From contig VZTI01002344.1 in NCBI GenBank assembly GCA_013397865.1, positions 610,838 through 674,837 of the forward strand: a stretch of 64,000 nucleotides of DNA, in the 5' to 3' direction. Under the pieces are notes generated by a model. That model was not told where the DNA came from. It saw only the letters and a list, made by a program, of their open reading frames with translations, and made no database searches. The translations under genes and the position numbers were made by a program. This document shows, piece by piece, positions 36,032 to 46,595 of the stretch. How positions within the stretch are numbered: position 1 is the first letter of the stretch; the number at the start of each line of letters is the position of its first letter. The stretch comes from Struthidea cinerea (Eukaryota; Chordata; Aves; Passeriformes; Corcoracidae).

Positions 36032-39000
36032 CTGGAAAGAACAGCCGTTACGATGTAAAAGAACTGGAAATCGTTATCTCACATGCAGGAAAAAAAGAAA
36101 ATCCTTTCAAGTGAAACAGAAATTTCCTTGAAATTTATGAGATGAGGCATAGAGTTAAAAAATTAATTTCTTTCTTCTGTTCTGCTGTAATTCACTAACC
36201 TTGACTAACAGCGTAAATCCCCCACAAAAAATTAATTGGAAGAACAGTTTGACAATTCCTTTTTTTTAAATTAATGTTTTATCAAATAACTGATGCTAGA
36301 TCTCTGTGTTCTTTGCCAAGTGGTGGAAATGCAGAATGCTTCCCAGACAATGCAGATCTCAGCTTGCTTCAGCCCCACAGTGAGTGAGATCTGGCCACTC
36401 ACCATTTTTCTTGCTCTGATTTCCTTGGGAAGGAAAGCCAGCCTGTATGATAACAGAGAACAAAGCAAGCTGGGTGCACTGCAGAGCGAATCTGTAGTAC
36501 AGCTTAAGGTGTCATCTGCATGCCTGGAATCCATGTCTTAGCACTTCTCTGTTGCGCCCTCAACATGCATAGCCTTTCCAATGCTACCATGCTGTTTTCC
36601 AGAATGACTGAGGCTGGATTATCAGTATAAAAGATAAACTTCTCATTTCCCAAAACTGGAAATGGAATCCGTGATTCCTGATGCCTAATATGGAGGATGG
36701 TTGTATATCACACTGGAAACATACATGCCAGATATTTTCCAGCTGACCTGCTACAAAGGACTACTGAACTGTTTCTTTCCATTTAGCTATATTAAATTTC
36801 TGCTGCTTCTCTGTGTTGCAGATAGTGTGACTGGATGTGATCCACGTAGGCTTCTTTTAAACAAACTTTGCTATGAAAGCTACTCATCTTTTAACTACAG
36901 AATGAATAATCAGAGAATACACTGAATAGTCGTGTGTACACGTGCCATGTATTTGAGTGTATTGTATAGGTGTGTTTCTACCCAGTGACTACAGAGGTCT
37001 GTACAGATGTCTGTAGCAGTGGTCAGCTACAATAGTGTAGAGTCCGTAGCAAGGACTTATAACTGGGCCATGCAGGGGAGTGATTCAGTCCCTATAATTG
37101 GGCCATCCAGGAGGGTGATTCAGTCCCTGCTGCTCCCAAGGTCGTGGCTATCAAACTTGCAAAAGTCCCTCTGGTACACCTGGGAACTATGATTCACACT
37201 TAAGGTGTCTCAAGGGATGAGAGAATGACAGGCACATTTGATTTGCTGGCATGCTGTAGGCACAGACGCCATGCATCAGCAGCCTTTCCTGTCACTGCTG
37301 AAATGCAAGAAGAGCATGGGAGTCTACAGAATGTTCTGGGAAAAGGATAGTGAAAGTATCTTTAAGCTGACAGGTTGTATCATCACTTTAAATGCATAAA
37401 GATGTACTCCCGACATGCTTGTTTTCAGTAGCTTCCAGAGTTAAATGCTGTAAGCAAAAAACTATGGTTCCTTTGGTCTGTTCCTGTTTTTTTCTCTCTT
37501 CAGCAGGGTCTATGAGTCTGAGAGAAGTTTCATCAACTCAGTTTCTGGGTTTTTTTGCCATTATAGATAAGCAGTGTTAAACAACTAAGTGTTGAAATGA
37601 AGATATTTGCAATTAAAGAAAACAGGCAAAAAGGAGGTGAAATGACAATACTGGTCGTATTGGTGACATTTGGTAAAGCAGATTATTTCCCCAAATGCAC
37701 CGAATGTGTGAGAGCTAAAGATACTGTTTTAGTAATATAAAGAGCACACAAAACCCCAGGAAAGGTGAAGGGAAGATGGGGTGTGAATTTCCTTTTTATA
37801 TCTGTTGGGTATAACTAATCAAGACTGTATCTGACTGCCTATAATGCCATCTGTAACAATATGAAGACAGATAACGCATATGCCTTTTCCCCTCTGCCTT
37901 TTTAACTTGCTTTTAAAGCTCTGTTTGAATGGGTAGTGCTGGATCTTGGCTTTTCCTCTCTCCCTGCTGCAGGTGTTTTATTGGAGCTCTGCCAGTAGTG
38001 CAGCCCTGTGCTAACTGAGAAACCTCCTCAGGTGGTGCAAAGGGTCGTCAGTGGGACATTAACAAAACCCTTCCTTTGACAGTGAAAACAAAGCAAAGAA
38101 CTTCTCAAAATTTGTGCCCTGAAAATACTGTAAAACAAAATCATGGGCTTTATATAGTCACTGAGGTGGGGGTTGCCTGTGCTAATGGCACAGCCACTGG
38201 TAAATATCTTTGCACATAGTATTTTAAACTGATGACTTCTTGCTTGCTTCCTTTCAGAACAGACGAAACCACAAAGCACTGGCCCAGCCGTACCTTATTT
38301 ATTCCTGCACAGGTGAATTCTTTGACTTAAATGAGATAGATCTTGTGGAAATGAATGAAGTCCAAACATCCAAAAGCAAATACAAACTCTCTCTTCCAGA
38401 TACTATTCAGGGGATTAAAAGAATTTTAGACATTTCTAGCCCTGGCTTTCCCATGGGAGTCTATATAACTTACAATGTATTTTTTTTCAAAGAAAGTCAA
38501 GATCCAGAAATCTTTACTAAACAAATTGCTAGACATGGGATCCAGAGGAATTTTTCTCTAAAATTAGTCAAGACCCTGCATTATTTTCTTTTTCTTCTGA
38601 GGCTGAGAGTTCTATCTAAAACTCACCATGCTCTGTGCAGAACTTAAAATGGTGTCAGTGATAATCTTGATTGTGCTGGCTCATTTCCTGCATCACATGA
38701 TAACTTTGCACTCTAATTTTTAGTACAGATTTTAAGGTCACTAAAATGATTGAAACTGTTTATATGAAGTAGTATTATGAAGTAGTTTTCCTCTATAAAA
38801 CATGTATTGCATGAGTGCCTGAGATTGCAGATGTCTGGAGTTGATGACTGAGGTGGCCACAGATCTGTTTTGATATTCCTAGGTAAGTACAAAGGCCTGT
38901 ATACTGACCTAAAGTTTCAGTCTTAAATGAGAATATTTAGCTTTAGCTATTTTTCATATCACCTTTTCGTGCTTCAGTAACTTGTTTGCCGAAACACTTC

Positions 39001-39215
39001 TCTGACTCAAATCGCACAGGCAGGGGGCACTCTCTCCTCAAAATTGGAGGGCCAGAACCTAGACCGATTTGAAGGTTCGACGCATCAGAATAGCTCCTAT
39101 CTGAGGGTCAGCCTTCCTTATGTCTAAACAAAGAGAATCCTTCTGTGCCATTTCAAAGGAGCAGCAAAAAATATATGCAAAGCTGCAGGGGACTGCATGT
39201 TTTAGGACTCCTTAC
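36032..39215 (-). other. MYBPC3: MYBPC3 intron 24
   Basis: This 3.2-kb intron contains an imperfect 35-bp tandem duplication at 37,058-37,127 and an antisense 135-codon open frame at 38,240-38,647 (see findings). No mobile element was recognised. Confidence 0.85.
37058..37127. repeat. imperfect 35-bp tandem duplication
   Basis: Copy one (37,058-37,092) and copy two (37,093-37,127) both start TATAA(C/T)TGGGCCAT and end GTGATTCAGTCCC. They differ at four positions. The third unit, if there was one, is not visible on either side. Confidence 0.9.
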
Positions 39216-39320
39216 CAAGTACTGGTTGCCCACCATCATATTTAGGGGGTTGCCACTGCACAGTACAGTAATCTTCTCCAATGTTGCTGATTGTGGGGGC
39301 TTCTGGAGGGTCAGGAACAT
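39216..39320 (-). CDS. MYBPC3: MYBPC3 exon (human-equivalent 24): start of Fn3 domain C6
   Basis: This 105-nt exon reads (D)VPDPPEAPTISNIGEDYCTV, then QWQPPKYDGGQPVLG. Q-W-Q-P-P is the Fn3 strand-B tryptophan motif. The C5-C6 linker (VPDPPEAP) is encoded at its start. The acceptor is CTTTCTTCAG, the donor GTAAGG, and the phase is 1 at both ends. Confidence 0.97.
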
Positions 39321-41355
39321 CTGAAGAAAGTGTAAGGATGAACAAGAGTTGTTATTGTTTCAATTTCTTTATGCAAGTAAATTAAATATTTTTAACACTT
39401 TTTGTCCTGTATGGTATTGATCCAGTGGTGTCCCCCAGGAATCAGTGCTGGGCCCAGTCCTGTTTAATATCTTTACTGATGATCTGGATGAGGGTATTGA
39501 CTCTATCATTAGCAAATTCATGGACAACACCAAACTGAGTCCGAGTGTCGATTTGCTGGAGGGCAGGAGGGTTCTGCAGAGGGACCAGGACAGGCTGGAT
39601 CATGGGCCAAAGCCAATGGCATAAGGTTCTACAACATCAAGTGCTGGGTGCTGCACTTTGGCCACAAAAACTCCCTCCAGCACTACAGGCTTTGGGAAGA
39701 GTAGCTGGAAAATGGTCCTGTGGAAAAGGACCTGGGGGTGCTGGTCAACAGCGGCTGAACATGAGCCAGCAGTGCCCAGGTAGCCAAGGAGGCCAGTGGC
39801 ATCTGGCCTGTATCAGCAACAGTGTGGCCAGCAGGACCAGGGCAGTGATTGCCCCCCTGTGCTCGGCACTGGTGAGGCCATGCCTCAAACCCTGTGCCCA
39901 GTTTTGGGCCCCTCACTACAAGAAGGACACCGAGGGGCTGGAGCACATCCAGAGAAGGGCAGTGAGGCTGGGGAAGGGTCTGGAGCACAAGTCCTGTGAG
40001 GAGCAGCTGAGGGAGCTGGGAGTGTTTAGCCTGGAGAAAAAGAGGCTCCGAGCTGACCTTATTGCTCTCTACAACTCCCTGAAACTCTACAACTACCTGA
40101 GGGTATAGCCAGGTGGGTTTTGGCATCTTCTCCCAGGCAACCAGCAACAGGATGAGAGGACACAGCCTTAAGCTGCACCAGGGGAGGTTTAGGTTAGACA
40201 TTAGGAAGAAATTCTTCACGGAAAGGGTGATTAGATTTTGGAATGGGCCGCCCAGGGAGTCACCATCCCTGGAGGTGTTTATATAAAGACTGGGTGTGGC
40301 AGTCAGTGCCTGGTCTAGTTGACGTGGTGGTGTTCGGCCATAGGTCAGACTTGATGATATCAGAAATATTTTCCAAACAAATTTATTCTGTGATTCTGTG
40401 ATACAGCTTTGTCAGAGAGCAACAATATGTACAACCAGAATGTATTAACTTAATCTAAAGGGAAGCCTGTTCTTTGATGCTTCTTTGTTGGGTTGGTTTC
40501 CTTTAAATACCATTGTTATTCAGCTCCCTTTTTCTTCCCAGACATAATACAATTTTTGCAAAAATGTAAGGTAATGAGTTAATTCTGTTCTGTAAGATGA
40601 GGCTTGCTCCAGGGTTTCCTATTTTCTCTGGAATATACTTTATAAAATACAATGACTGCATGTTTCACATATTATGTCACTTTGGAGATATTCATAGTGA
40701 ATATCCCGATTTAGTATTTATAAAAGGTGGAAGGAAACTTAGTATTTACCGAGCAATTCTAAATTATAATACTGTAGGTAAAAGTAATTTTCTTTTATCA
40801 TTTCTAATTTGCTTATAACTTGTCCTATTGTTATGTGTGCCAGCAAATTAAATATTATGAAAAATTTAGTAAATTTACTGCCTCAGAATCATATTCCTCC
40901 CAGGTGTTTTGTGACTCATTGAGGAGTCTGTCAATCTGTTTATCTTCAGTCAGATACATTGTGTTTCTTTATTCCATTAACCATTTACTGCTTATAGAAT
41001 GAAGTAATCTCTACTTAAAAACATAACCCACAACAAAATTAGAAACTTTTCTGATCTCAGACAAGCACAAAGCATGTTCTTCAGAATGGAATGTCATCCA
41101 TAAAATGATAGGATCACCTGAAACAGGAAATACGTGGATTACTACTGGGAGTTGTTCTCTTGACTTTTCACACAGAAGGCAACTACCTCTGAAAAAATAC
41201 TTCTGCCAGATTTATGATTGATAATGTTCCTCTCTTTAGGATCCTTTCCCATTTTTCTAAACCTACAGTCAGCACTTGTATCAGTTTTAGAGAAGGGTGA
41301 GTTTCAGCAAACTCAAGATTCTTTCATGCTCTGGTTGTTTCTTTCCTTCACTTAC
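39321..41355 (-). other. MYBPC3: MYBPC3 intron 23
   Basis: This 2.0-kb intron is about half occupied by an antisense CR1 copy at 39,422-40,402. The rest is AT-rich with nothing recognisable. Confidence 0.85.
39422..40402 (+). mobile_element. CR1 LINE, 5'-truncated, decayed ORF2 plus 3' UTR
   Basis: The copy is about 980 bp. At 39,427-39,490 it reads GVPQESVLGPVLFNIFTDDL, the late reverse-transcriptase motifs of CR1. The frame then breaks with a stop near 39,620. A second frame carries the C-terminal part: ALVRP, QFWAPHYKKD, IQRRAVRLGKGLEHKSCEEQ and LRELGVFSLEKKRLRADLI. The 3' UTR ends with two copies of ATTCTGTG at 40,384-40,399. The stop and frame changes mean it cannot encode active ORF2. 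It lies antisense to MYBPC3. Confidence 0.97.
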
Positions 41356-41515
41356 CAATAACTTTGACTGTGATATCAGCCTTATCTTCTCCAACTGGAT
41401 TCTTAAGTATAACTCTGTATACTCCCTCATCCTCCTTTTCTGCCCCTTCAATGATGAAGACACAATGGTCTTCATGCATCTCCACACGGACTCTGCCTTC
41501 AGATTCAACCAGGAG
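41356..41515 (-). CDS. MYBPC3: MYBPC3 exon (human-equivalent 23): end of Ig domain C5
   Basis: This 160-nt exon reads LLVESEGRVRVEMHEDHCVF, then IIEGAEKEDEGVYRVILKNP to GEDKADITVKVI. E-D-E-G-V-Y is the strand-F Ig motif; in this domain Val-Arg-Val follows where Cys would be expected, as in other MyBP-C C5 domains. It starts in phase 0 and ends phase 1. Confidence 0.97.
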
Positions 41516-42624
41516 CTGTGGGCAGTGAAAATGACAGATAAAATCATTGCAAGTTGTGCCAGAGACAGCCTGATGAGTCTGTGTAAGCTGGTGAAAAATT
41601 GCAACTCATTGAATATTATAATAATTATTGAAAAGCTATAACGTTTTTCAAATTCTATTTGTATGTAGAAGAGAGAAAATACAGACTGGTTGGCTCAAAA
41701 AAATAACACTTGGGAAACTGGTTCTGAAAGTCTGCAGTTTGTTGAGATTCACCACTAGTTGCACAAACCCAGTTATGTTTCAAAGAAGTTACTAAGTACT
41801 TCCAGAAATTCCCACTTGGGATATCTGCTAGCATATCACTGTAAAGAGTTTCATGGATAACAGTTGGTTATTGTGTAAATTAAAGTAAGTTTCTTGTAAA
41901 TGTTAATGGCATCAGTGTGATTTCTGCCACTCAATAATGTCATATGGGGAAGCTTTCCACTTTTTGCTAAAATCGAAACAAAATGTCCACAATTGAGTTG
42001 TACCTATGTAATACACTCCTTTCTTCTTTACATATCTTTAGATTTAGAACAGGAACCATTCGAAAGAATACATATCCAAATAGTGACTGGTACAGCAGAA
42101 TCCTAATCCTGAGAATGGTTTATTGCTGTATAATAAATGTAAAATATTTTTTCTCTATCAAGAGAAAAGTTATTTATGTGAAAAATGGAAGTTGCTGCAA
42201 AGTGAGTCCTGTTTCACTGCTTTATAGTCCATCCACTCTCTTTACCCATTGTCATCTATGTGCCCTGTAAGATTTTGTCCTAGTTATTATTGAAGCTTAC
42301 AGGTTACCACAGGAAAAAAATCACAAATAAGTTTAAAAGAGTTTTCAAATAACTGCTTTGATTCCTTGTTACCCAGCCACCATGTGATGGTGATTAGAAA
42401 GATTTTCTCAATCAGCTTCTTACTCTAAAATTGCTCACCAGATCTCTTGTGCCCAGCAGGTGTCTGGTAATTACCCCTGTAAGGCAGGATAGTGGGCCTG
42501 ATGTGCTATTTGAGTCACCATTTTTAATATCTACTCTCTTAAATTTTATTTCTTTTGAATATGACCTTTTATCTGGAAAACACAAAGCACTTTTGTGTGA
42601 TTGGATAAATAATAAGGAACTTAC
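41516..42624 (-). other. MYBPC3: MYBPC3 intron 22
   Basis: This 1.1-kb AT-rich intron holds nothing recognisable. Confidence 0.85.
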
Positions 42625-42702
42625 CTTATTATTGGTATTTAAATCACTGCTGTTTTCTGAGGGAGTCATGGAATCATCGTTGTTTCGAAGTAGGTCATTT
42701 CT
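42625..42702 (-). CDS. MYBPC3: MYBPC3 exon (human-equivalent 22): cardiac-specific C5 insert
   Basis: This 78-nt exon is phase 0 at both ends and encodes 26 residues. They include NDLLRNNDDSMTPSENSSDL, rich in Asn, Asp and Ser with no secondary-structure pattern. It falls between C-terminal VIWQKVNK of the previous exon and LLVESEGRV of the next, the site of the extra loop that distinguishes cardiac from skeletal C5. This is direct evidence for MYBPC3. The acceptor is TTATCTAG and the donor GTAAGT. Confidence 0.92.
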
Positions 42703-44175
42703 CTAGATAAGCAAAGAAACCACAGAAAGTCAGCTAAGGCTGAGCAGAGCAGTAAAGCTGTTTCTGCAAGATAGAGAGGAGTTTGTTAGGGGGGTTGAGT
42801 ATGGAGGCGTGAGAAAAGCGAAGTGAGGCAGCAAGACCTGGGAAGGAAATCTATCAAAACCAAAGTAAAAAGCAGAAAAGGAAAAAGATGTGTCAGAATG
42901 CAGTGAATTAAGGGAAGGATAAGTCAGCAAAATCAAACTTGCAGCTTAACAAGGAAGAAGCATGACACTCCTGCAGTACTGTTGTAACTGGTTGAGAACC
43001 TGTCTGTGTCCTCTGGTACTAGTTACTCAATATGCCTAAATACGAAATTAAGGATTACTGCTCTCGGTAACAATGGGATGGTAAATTGATGGATATTTTA
43101 GCACTCATTGAACAACATCTTTTGAGGCTGTGCTACTCTTTGTTTAGAATTTCATTAGTAAGTATATATTACACATCCTTCAATCAAGACTGGCTGCTTT
43201 TCCTCATATGTTGAGACCTCACACCTCAGAAGTAACAGCGTATAGAGGTTGTCTGATACCCAATCATCACTTTATCAGAGAAACTTCTCTACAGAAGAGT
43301 CAATTTCTTGTTTTTTTCTTATTTGTTTCCATACTAATTCCGCATTGTAGAAAAAAGGTCCTGAATGCTATTAAATATGATAACCTGAACAAGAATGAGG
43401 CATAATAATGAAGAAATAGGAGATTGGTGGAATTAACATAATAGGCAATATAATTTTTTCTATATCTACACATATGGAAGTGCAATGATGCTGTAGAATG
43501 TTATGCAAAATATTTCTGTTTTCTGCTAGTTATAGCTCAAGAGCCCACAGATGGTGAGGGGCGGGGATATTTTGAGATATCCAGAAAGGAAGCTCACTTA
43601 ACATTTTAAGTCTAACTTCTAAATTCTTTCTCTGATGTTTTGTAATTGCTTTGATAAGATAAATCGCAAGTGTCCTCTATTTTATTATACCAAATTCAGT
43701 TTTATGCCACTAGTCTGCTAAGATGACATTTTCTTCACAGATTGTAGAATCCTTGATAAAGATTAAAAAAAGAAGTTGCCACCCCCAGAACATGTTCTTT
43801 CTATCAGGTGAAGGTGGTGGGGATGACTCATAATTTATTTATTTTTCTCTGAGGTAGGAAGAGAATGAATGTGTATGGTATCCTTCTATCTGCATGTACG
43901 TATATCTACTCATATATACTCAGCCCCTTCTTTTGGACTGAAAAAACAGGGAACAGATCAAAAAAAGGAACAGTTCAGGATGAATCACAAAACCAGATAA
44001 GTCCCAAGCGGCTGCAGTGCAGGTATTTAATTTTTGTTCTTGAGGTTTAAAAACATAAAATTGAAAGGAAGATGAAAATACTTGTATATAACTACAAACC
44101 AAAGCAAGATTTGAGAAGGAAAAATAAATTTGCTGTTGTGACTTGCCTCAGACACTGTGTCAGGTTGCACATTAC
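42703..44175 (-). other. MYBPC3: MYBPC3 intron 21
   Basis: This 1.5-kb intron holds nothing recognisable. Confidence 0.85.
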
Positions 44176-44312
44176 CTTGTTTACTTTCTGCCAGATGACA
44201 GTGGGTGTTGGATCTCCTGATACAGGAACATCCAGTCTCAGTTTGTTCCCAGCCACCACGACAATAGTGTCAGGGGATTGGCCCAGGCAGTCAAGGTGGA
44301 TTTTAGGGGGTT
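44176..44312 (-). CDS. MYBPC3: MYBPC3 exon (human-equivalent 21): first half of Ig domain C5
   Basis: This 137-nt exon reads (E)PPKIHLDCLGQSPDTIVVVA, then GNKLRLDVPVSGDPTPTVIW to QKVNK. V-I-W-Q-K is the strand-C tryptophan of the Ig fold. It starts in phase 1 and ends phase 0, in step with the symmetric insert exon that follows. Confidence 0.97.
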
Positions 44313-44475
44313 CTATAGTAAAGGTAGAGAAAATAAGTTTTAAATATAGTTTGAGTAATCTGAATGGAAATAGAAAAGAATATTGATACATTAATTTAAA
44401 AATGAAAAATTATAGTGCTTACTTTGCTATTGAAAACATTCTTACTTGCATATAAATAATGACTGCTGTTCTTAC

Positions 44476-44505
44476 CTTCTCTTGGTACAAAATCTATCTT
44501 GACCT
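44476..44505 (-). CDS. MYBPC3: MYBPC3 exon (human-equivalent 20): 30-nt C4-C5 linker
   Basis: This 30-nt exon sits between a long pyrimidine tract ending CCCCTCCAG and GTAAGA. It reads (E)VKIDFVPRE and is phase 1 at both ends. The same short linker exon, with the same length, exists in the human gene as I remember it. Flanking introns are short: 163 bp towards C5 and 317 bp towards C4. Neither holds anything recognisable. Confidence 0.95.
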
Positions 44506-44822
44506 CTGGAGGGGAAAAAAAAGAGGAGACAGGGAAGGAGAAATAGATCAGAAAACAGAATTTACATAGCATCTGCACCCACAAAGTAATTTAAAAACTG
44601 ATTGAAACTTCATAAGGCATATTAATCAGCATATTTATACAATAAATTAAAAAACAGGCTCTGTAAAACAATGTGATAATGGTAATGCAAAATAACAGGG
44701 AAAAGCAATGTGCCTATAGTGAGGTATCAGAAAAGAGATCTTTCTCTTTCCTGGTATAACCATGGTTAATATCACCATTTTATCCCTCTGGAATTCCCAT
44801 TACACGTTCTGAGATAACTTAC

Positions 44823-44929
44823 CCAAAAACTGAAGCTTGGCAGAAAGGTTGTAAGCAAATCCTTGGGGAATGAAGGAATAATCAGCCTCGTCCTCTGGTG
44901 TTACATCCTCAATAGTTAGCTTATGGATT
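44823..44929 (-). CDS. MYBPC3: MYBPC3 exon (human-equivalent 19): second half of Ig domain C4
   Basis: This 107-nt exon reads IHKLTIEDVTPEDEADYSFI, then PQGFAYNLSAKLQFL. The H-K-L-T-I strand E and D-E-A-D-Y-S-F strand F mark the Ig fold. The acceptor is ATTTTTCCAG and the donor GTAAGT. Confidence 0.97.
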
Positions 44930-45882
44930 CTGGAAAAATGAACAAATATATTCCACTCCCTTACCTTACCTCTCCAGGAGAAACAGGGCTATCTCAAGAG
45001 ACAAGGTGCAGGCTATAGGACATTAACAGAAATTATTATTTCTTCTTCCCTTGCCATTACACAAGTCAACAACCACCAGGGCTGTGGACTGCTCTGCTTT
45101 CAGTATTAAAGCCAATCCACATCAGCACATTGTCTGGGAATGGATTTTTTTTTGTCAAGGTAGATGCAAAGACTAGTTTGAAGAGAGGAAGCAGTTTCCT
45201 TGCTCCAGTCCAGCCCTTTACTGTTATAAGAACAGTTGTAACACTGCTGACTGGTTTCATTTGATCAGATTGTGACAACAATCTGACTAAACACAATTAA
45301 ACTAAAATTAAACTCTGATTAAACAAACTTAAAAGTGATGCTCCATCCCTATATTATTTTAAATTCAAAACAGACTACAGAAAAGAGTACCAAGAAAGAC
45401 TTCACCTAGCATTTAATGCTGAATCTTCTTGATCTCCATTTCCAGTAGTAGCTGGACTGCTAGGAAACTTGAGCACAGAATTACACAACAGTATATGTTA
45501 ATATAAACGCTAATTTTTCTCTAGGGTTTACTCACAAGTCTCATCTAAACACAACTGTTAATTTTAAAGTTATCAACAATGTGTTTTCTGCATTGTTTGA
45601 ATACCAAAACACCATAAAATCCTAATGAAAACTAAGATTTACTTTTGCTGATGTATCACTGAAACCATACACGTAAAATGCGCCAACTTGGAAAGACTGC
45701 ACACATACCAAACCAAGTCTGTCACTAAATGTTGGTTGCAGATGAAAAGCTTTTAAACTTTTTACCTTTGAGCTGGAGCCAGGACAAAGTCTTGCTTTAT
45801 ACTGCTATCCCCTGAGATAACGATTCTTATGTATTGCAATGCAATACCCAAGCCTGTACCTGCTTTCTGAAACAAGACTAAC
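44930..45882 (-). other. MYBPC3: MYBPC3 intron 18
   Basis: This 953-bp intron holds nothing recognisable. Confidence 0.85.
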
Positions 45883-46048
45883 CTGCCGATATGGGAGATC
45901 TTTATCCTCTCGTCTGGGATCACCTCCTTTCCGTTTTTCAACCAGATTCCTTTCACGTTTTCATCAGAAACTTCACACTTGAAGACCGCCTGGTCACGTG
46001 CCTTCACTGTCAGGTCCGCAATGCTCTGATAAACTTCCAGCTTCTTCT
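45883..46048 (-). CDS. MYBPC3: MYBPC3 exon (human-equivalent 18): first half of Ig domain C4
   Basis: This 166-nt exon reads (E)KKLEVYQSIADLTVKARDQA, then VFKCEVSDENVKGIWLKNGK to KISHIGR. F-K-C and I-W-L-K-N-G are the strand-B cysteine and strand-C tryptophan of the Ig fold. KKLEVYQSIADL is highly conserved in MyBP-C. It ends phase 2 before GTTAGT. The intron at 46,049-46,428 (380 bp) beside it holds nothing recognisable. Confidence 0.97.
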
Positions 46049-46428
46049 CTGATATTATGAGAATAATCGACACACGCATAAAAAATCAGAACAGCTCAGT
46101 AACCAGATGGTGTGGATTTACTGAGTAGAAGAGGCAAGGGCTGAGCAAGCTGTTTAGGGAAGGAGGAAATATGAAGGGAAATACACAGCGTGCAGGGCTT
46201 TAACAGGACTCATAACTAAGCACCTGTTGTTATCAGAGTATCTGTTATATCCGGCACACAGGTCTGAGTTCTCCTCAAGACCTATTATCAAACCCTATAC
46301 CCCTTATCACATCTTCTTTTTCCCTGTCAGGAGGATTATGCTACCACTGTGCACTATCTGGAGAAGGTTACCTTCAGCCTGTTCTCATTTTTCAGCTTCT
46401 CTGCTTCTGTGACATTCCCTGTGCCTAC

Positions 46429-46595
46429 CTTGCACAATCAGTTCAGCGACTGATACCCCACCATTGGTCTTCACAGTGTAGTGCCCACTGTCCTCCTTGG
46501 TTGACTCATTAATAATTAGATACTGTTTTTTTCCATCTTTCTTGAATCGGTATTTAAATGTTTCTTCTCGTGTCAGTTCAATTCCATCCTTTTCC
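46429..46595 (-). CDS. MYBPC3: MYBPC3 exon (human-equivalent 17): second half of Ig domain C3
   Basis: This 167-nt exon begins with the third base of the Trp codon left by the previous exon. It reads EKDGIELTREETFKYRFKKD, then QYLIINESTKEDSGHYTVKT to AELIVQ. L-I-I-N is strand E and D-S-G-H-Y strand F. The acceptor is TGGTATTTCAG and the donor GTAGGC. Confidence 0.97.

Noticed and set aside
39545..40108. A 187-codon + strand frame as a host gene
   Set aside because: It is the C-terminal part of a decayed CR1 ORF2, continuous with CR1 sequence on both sides.
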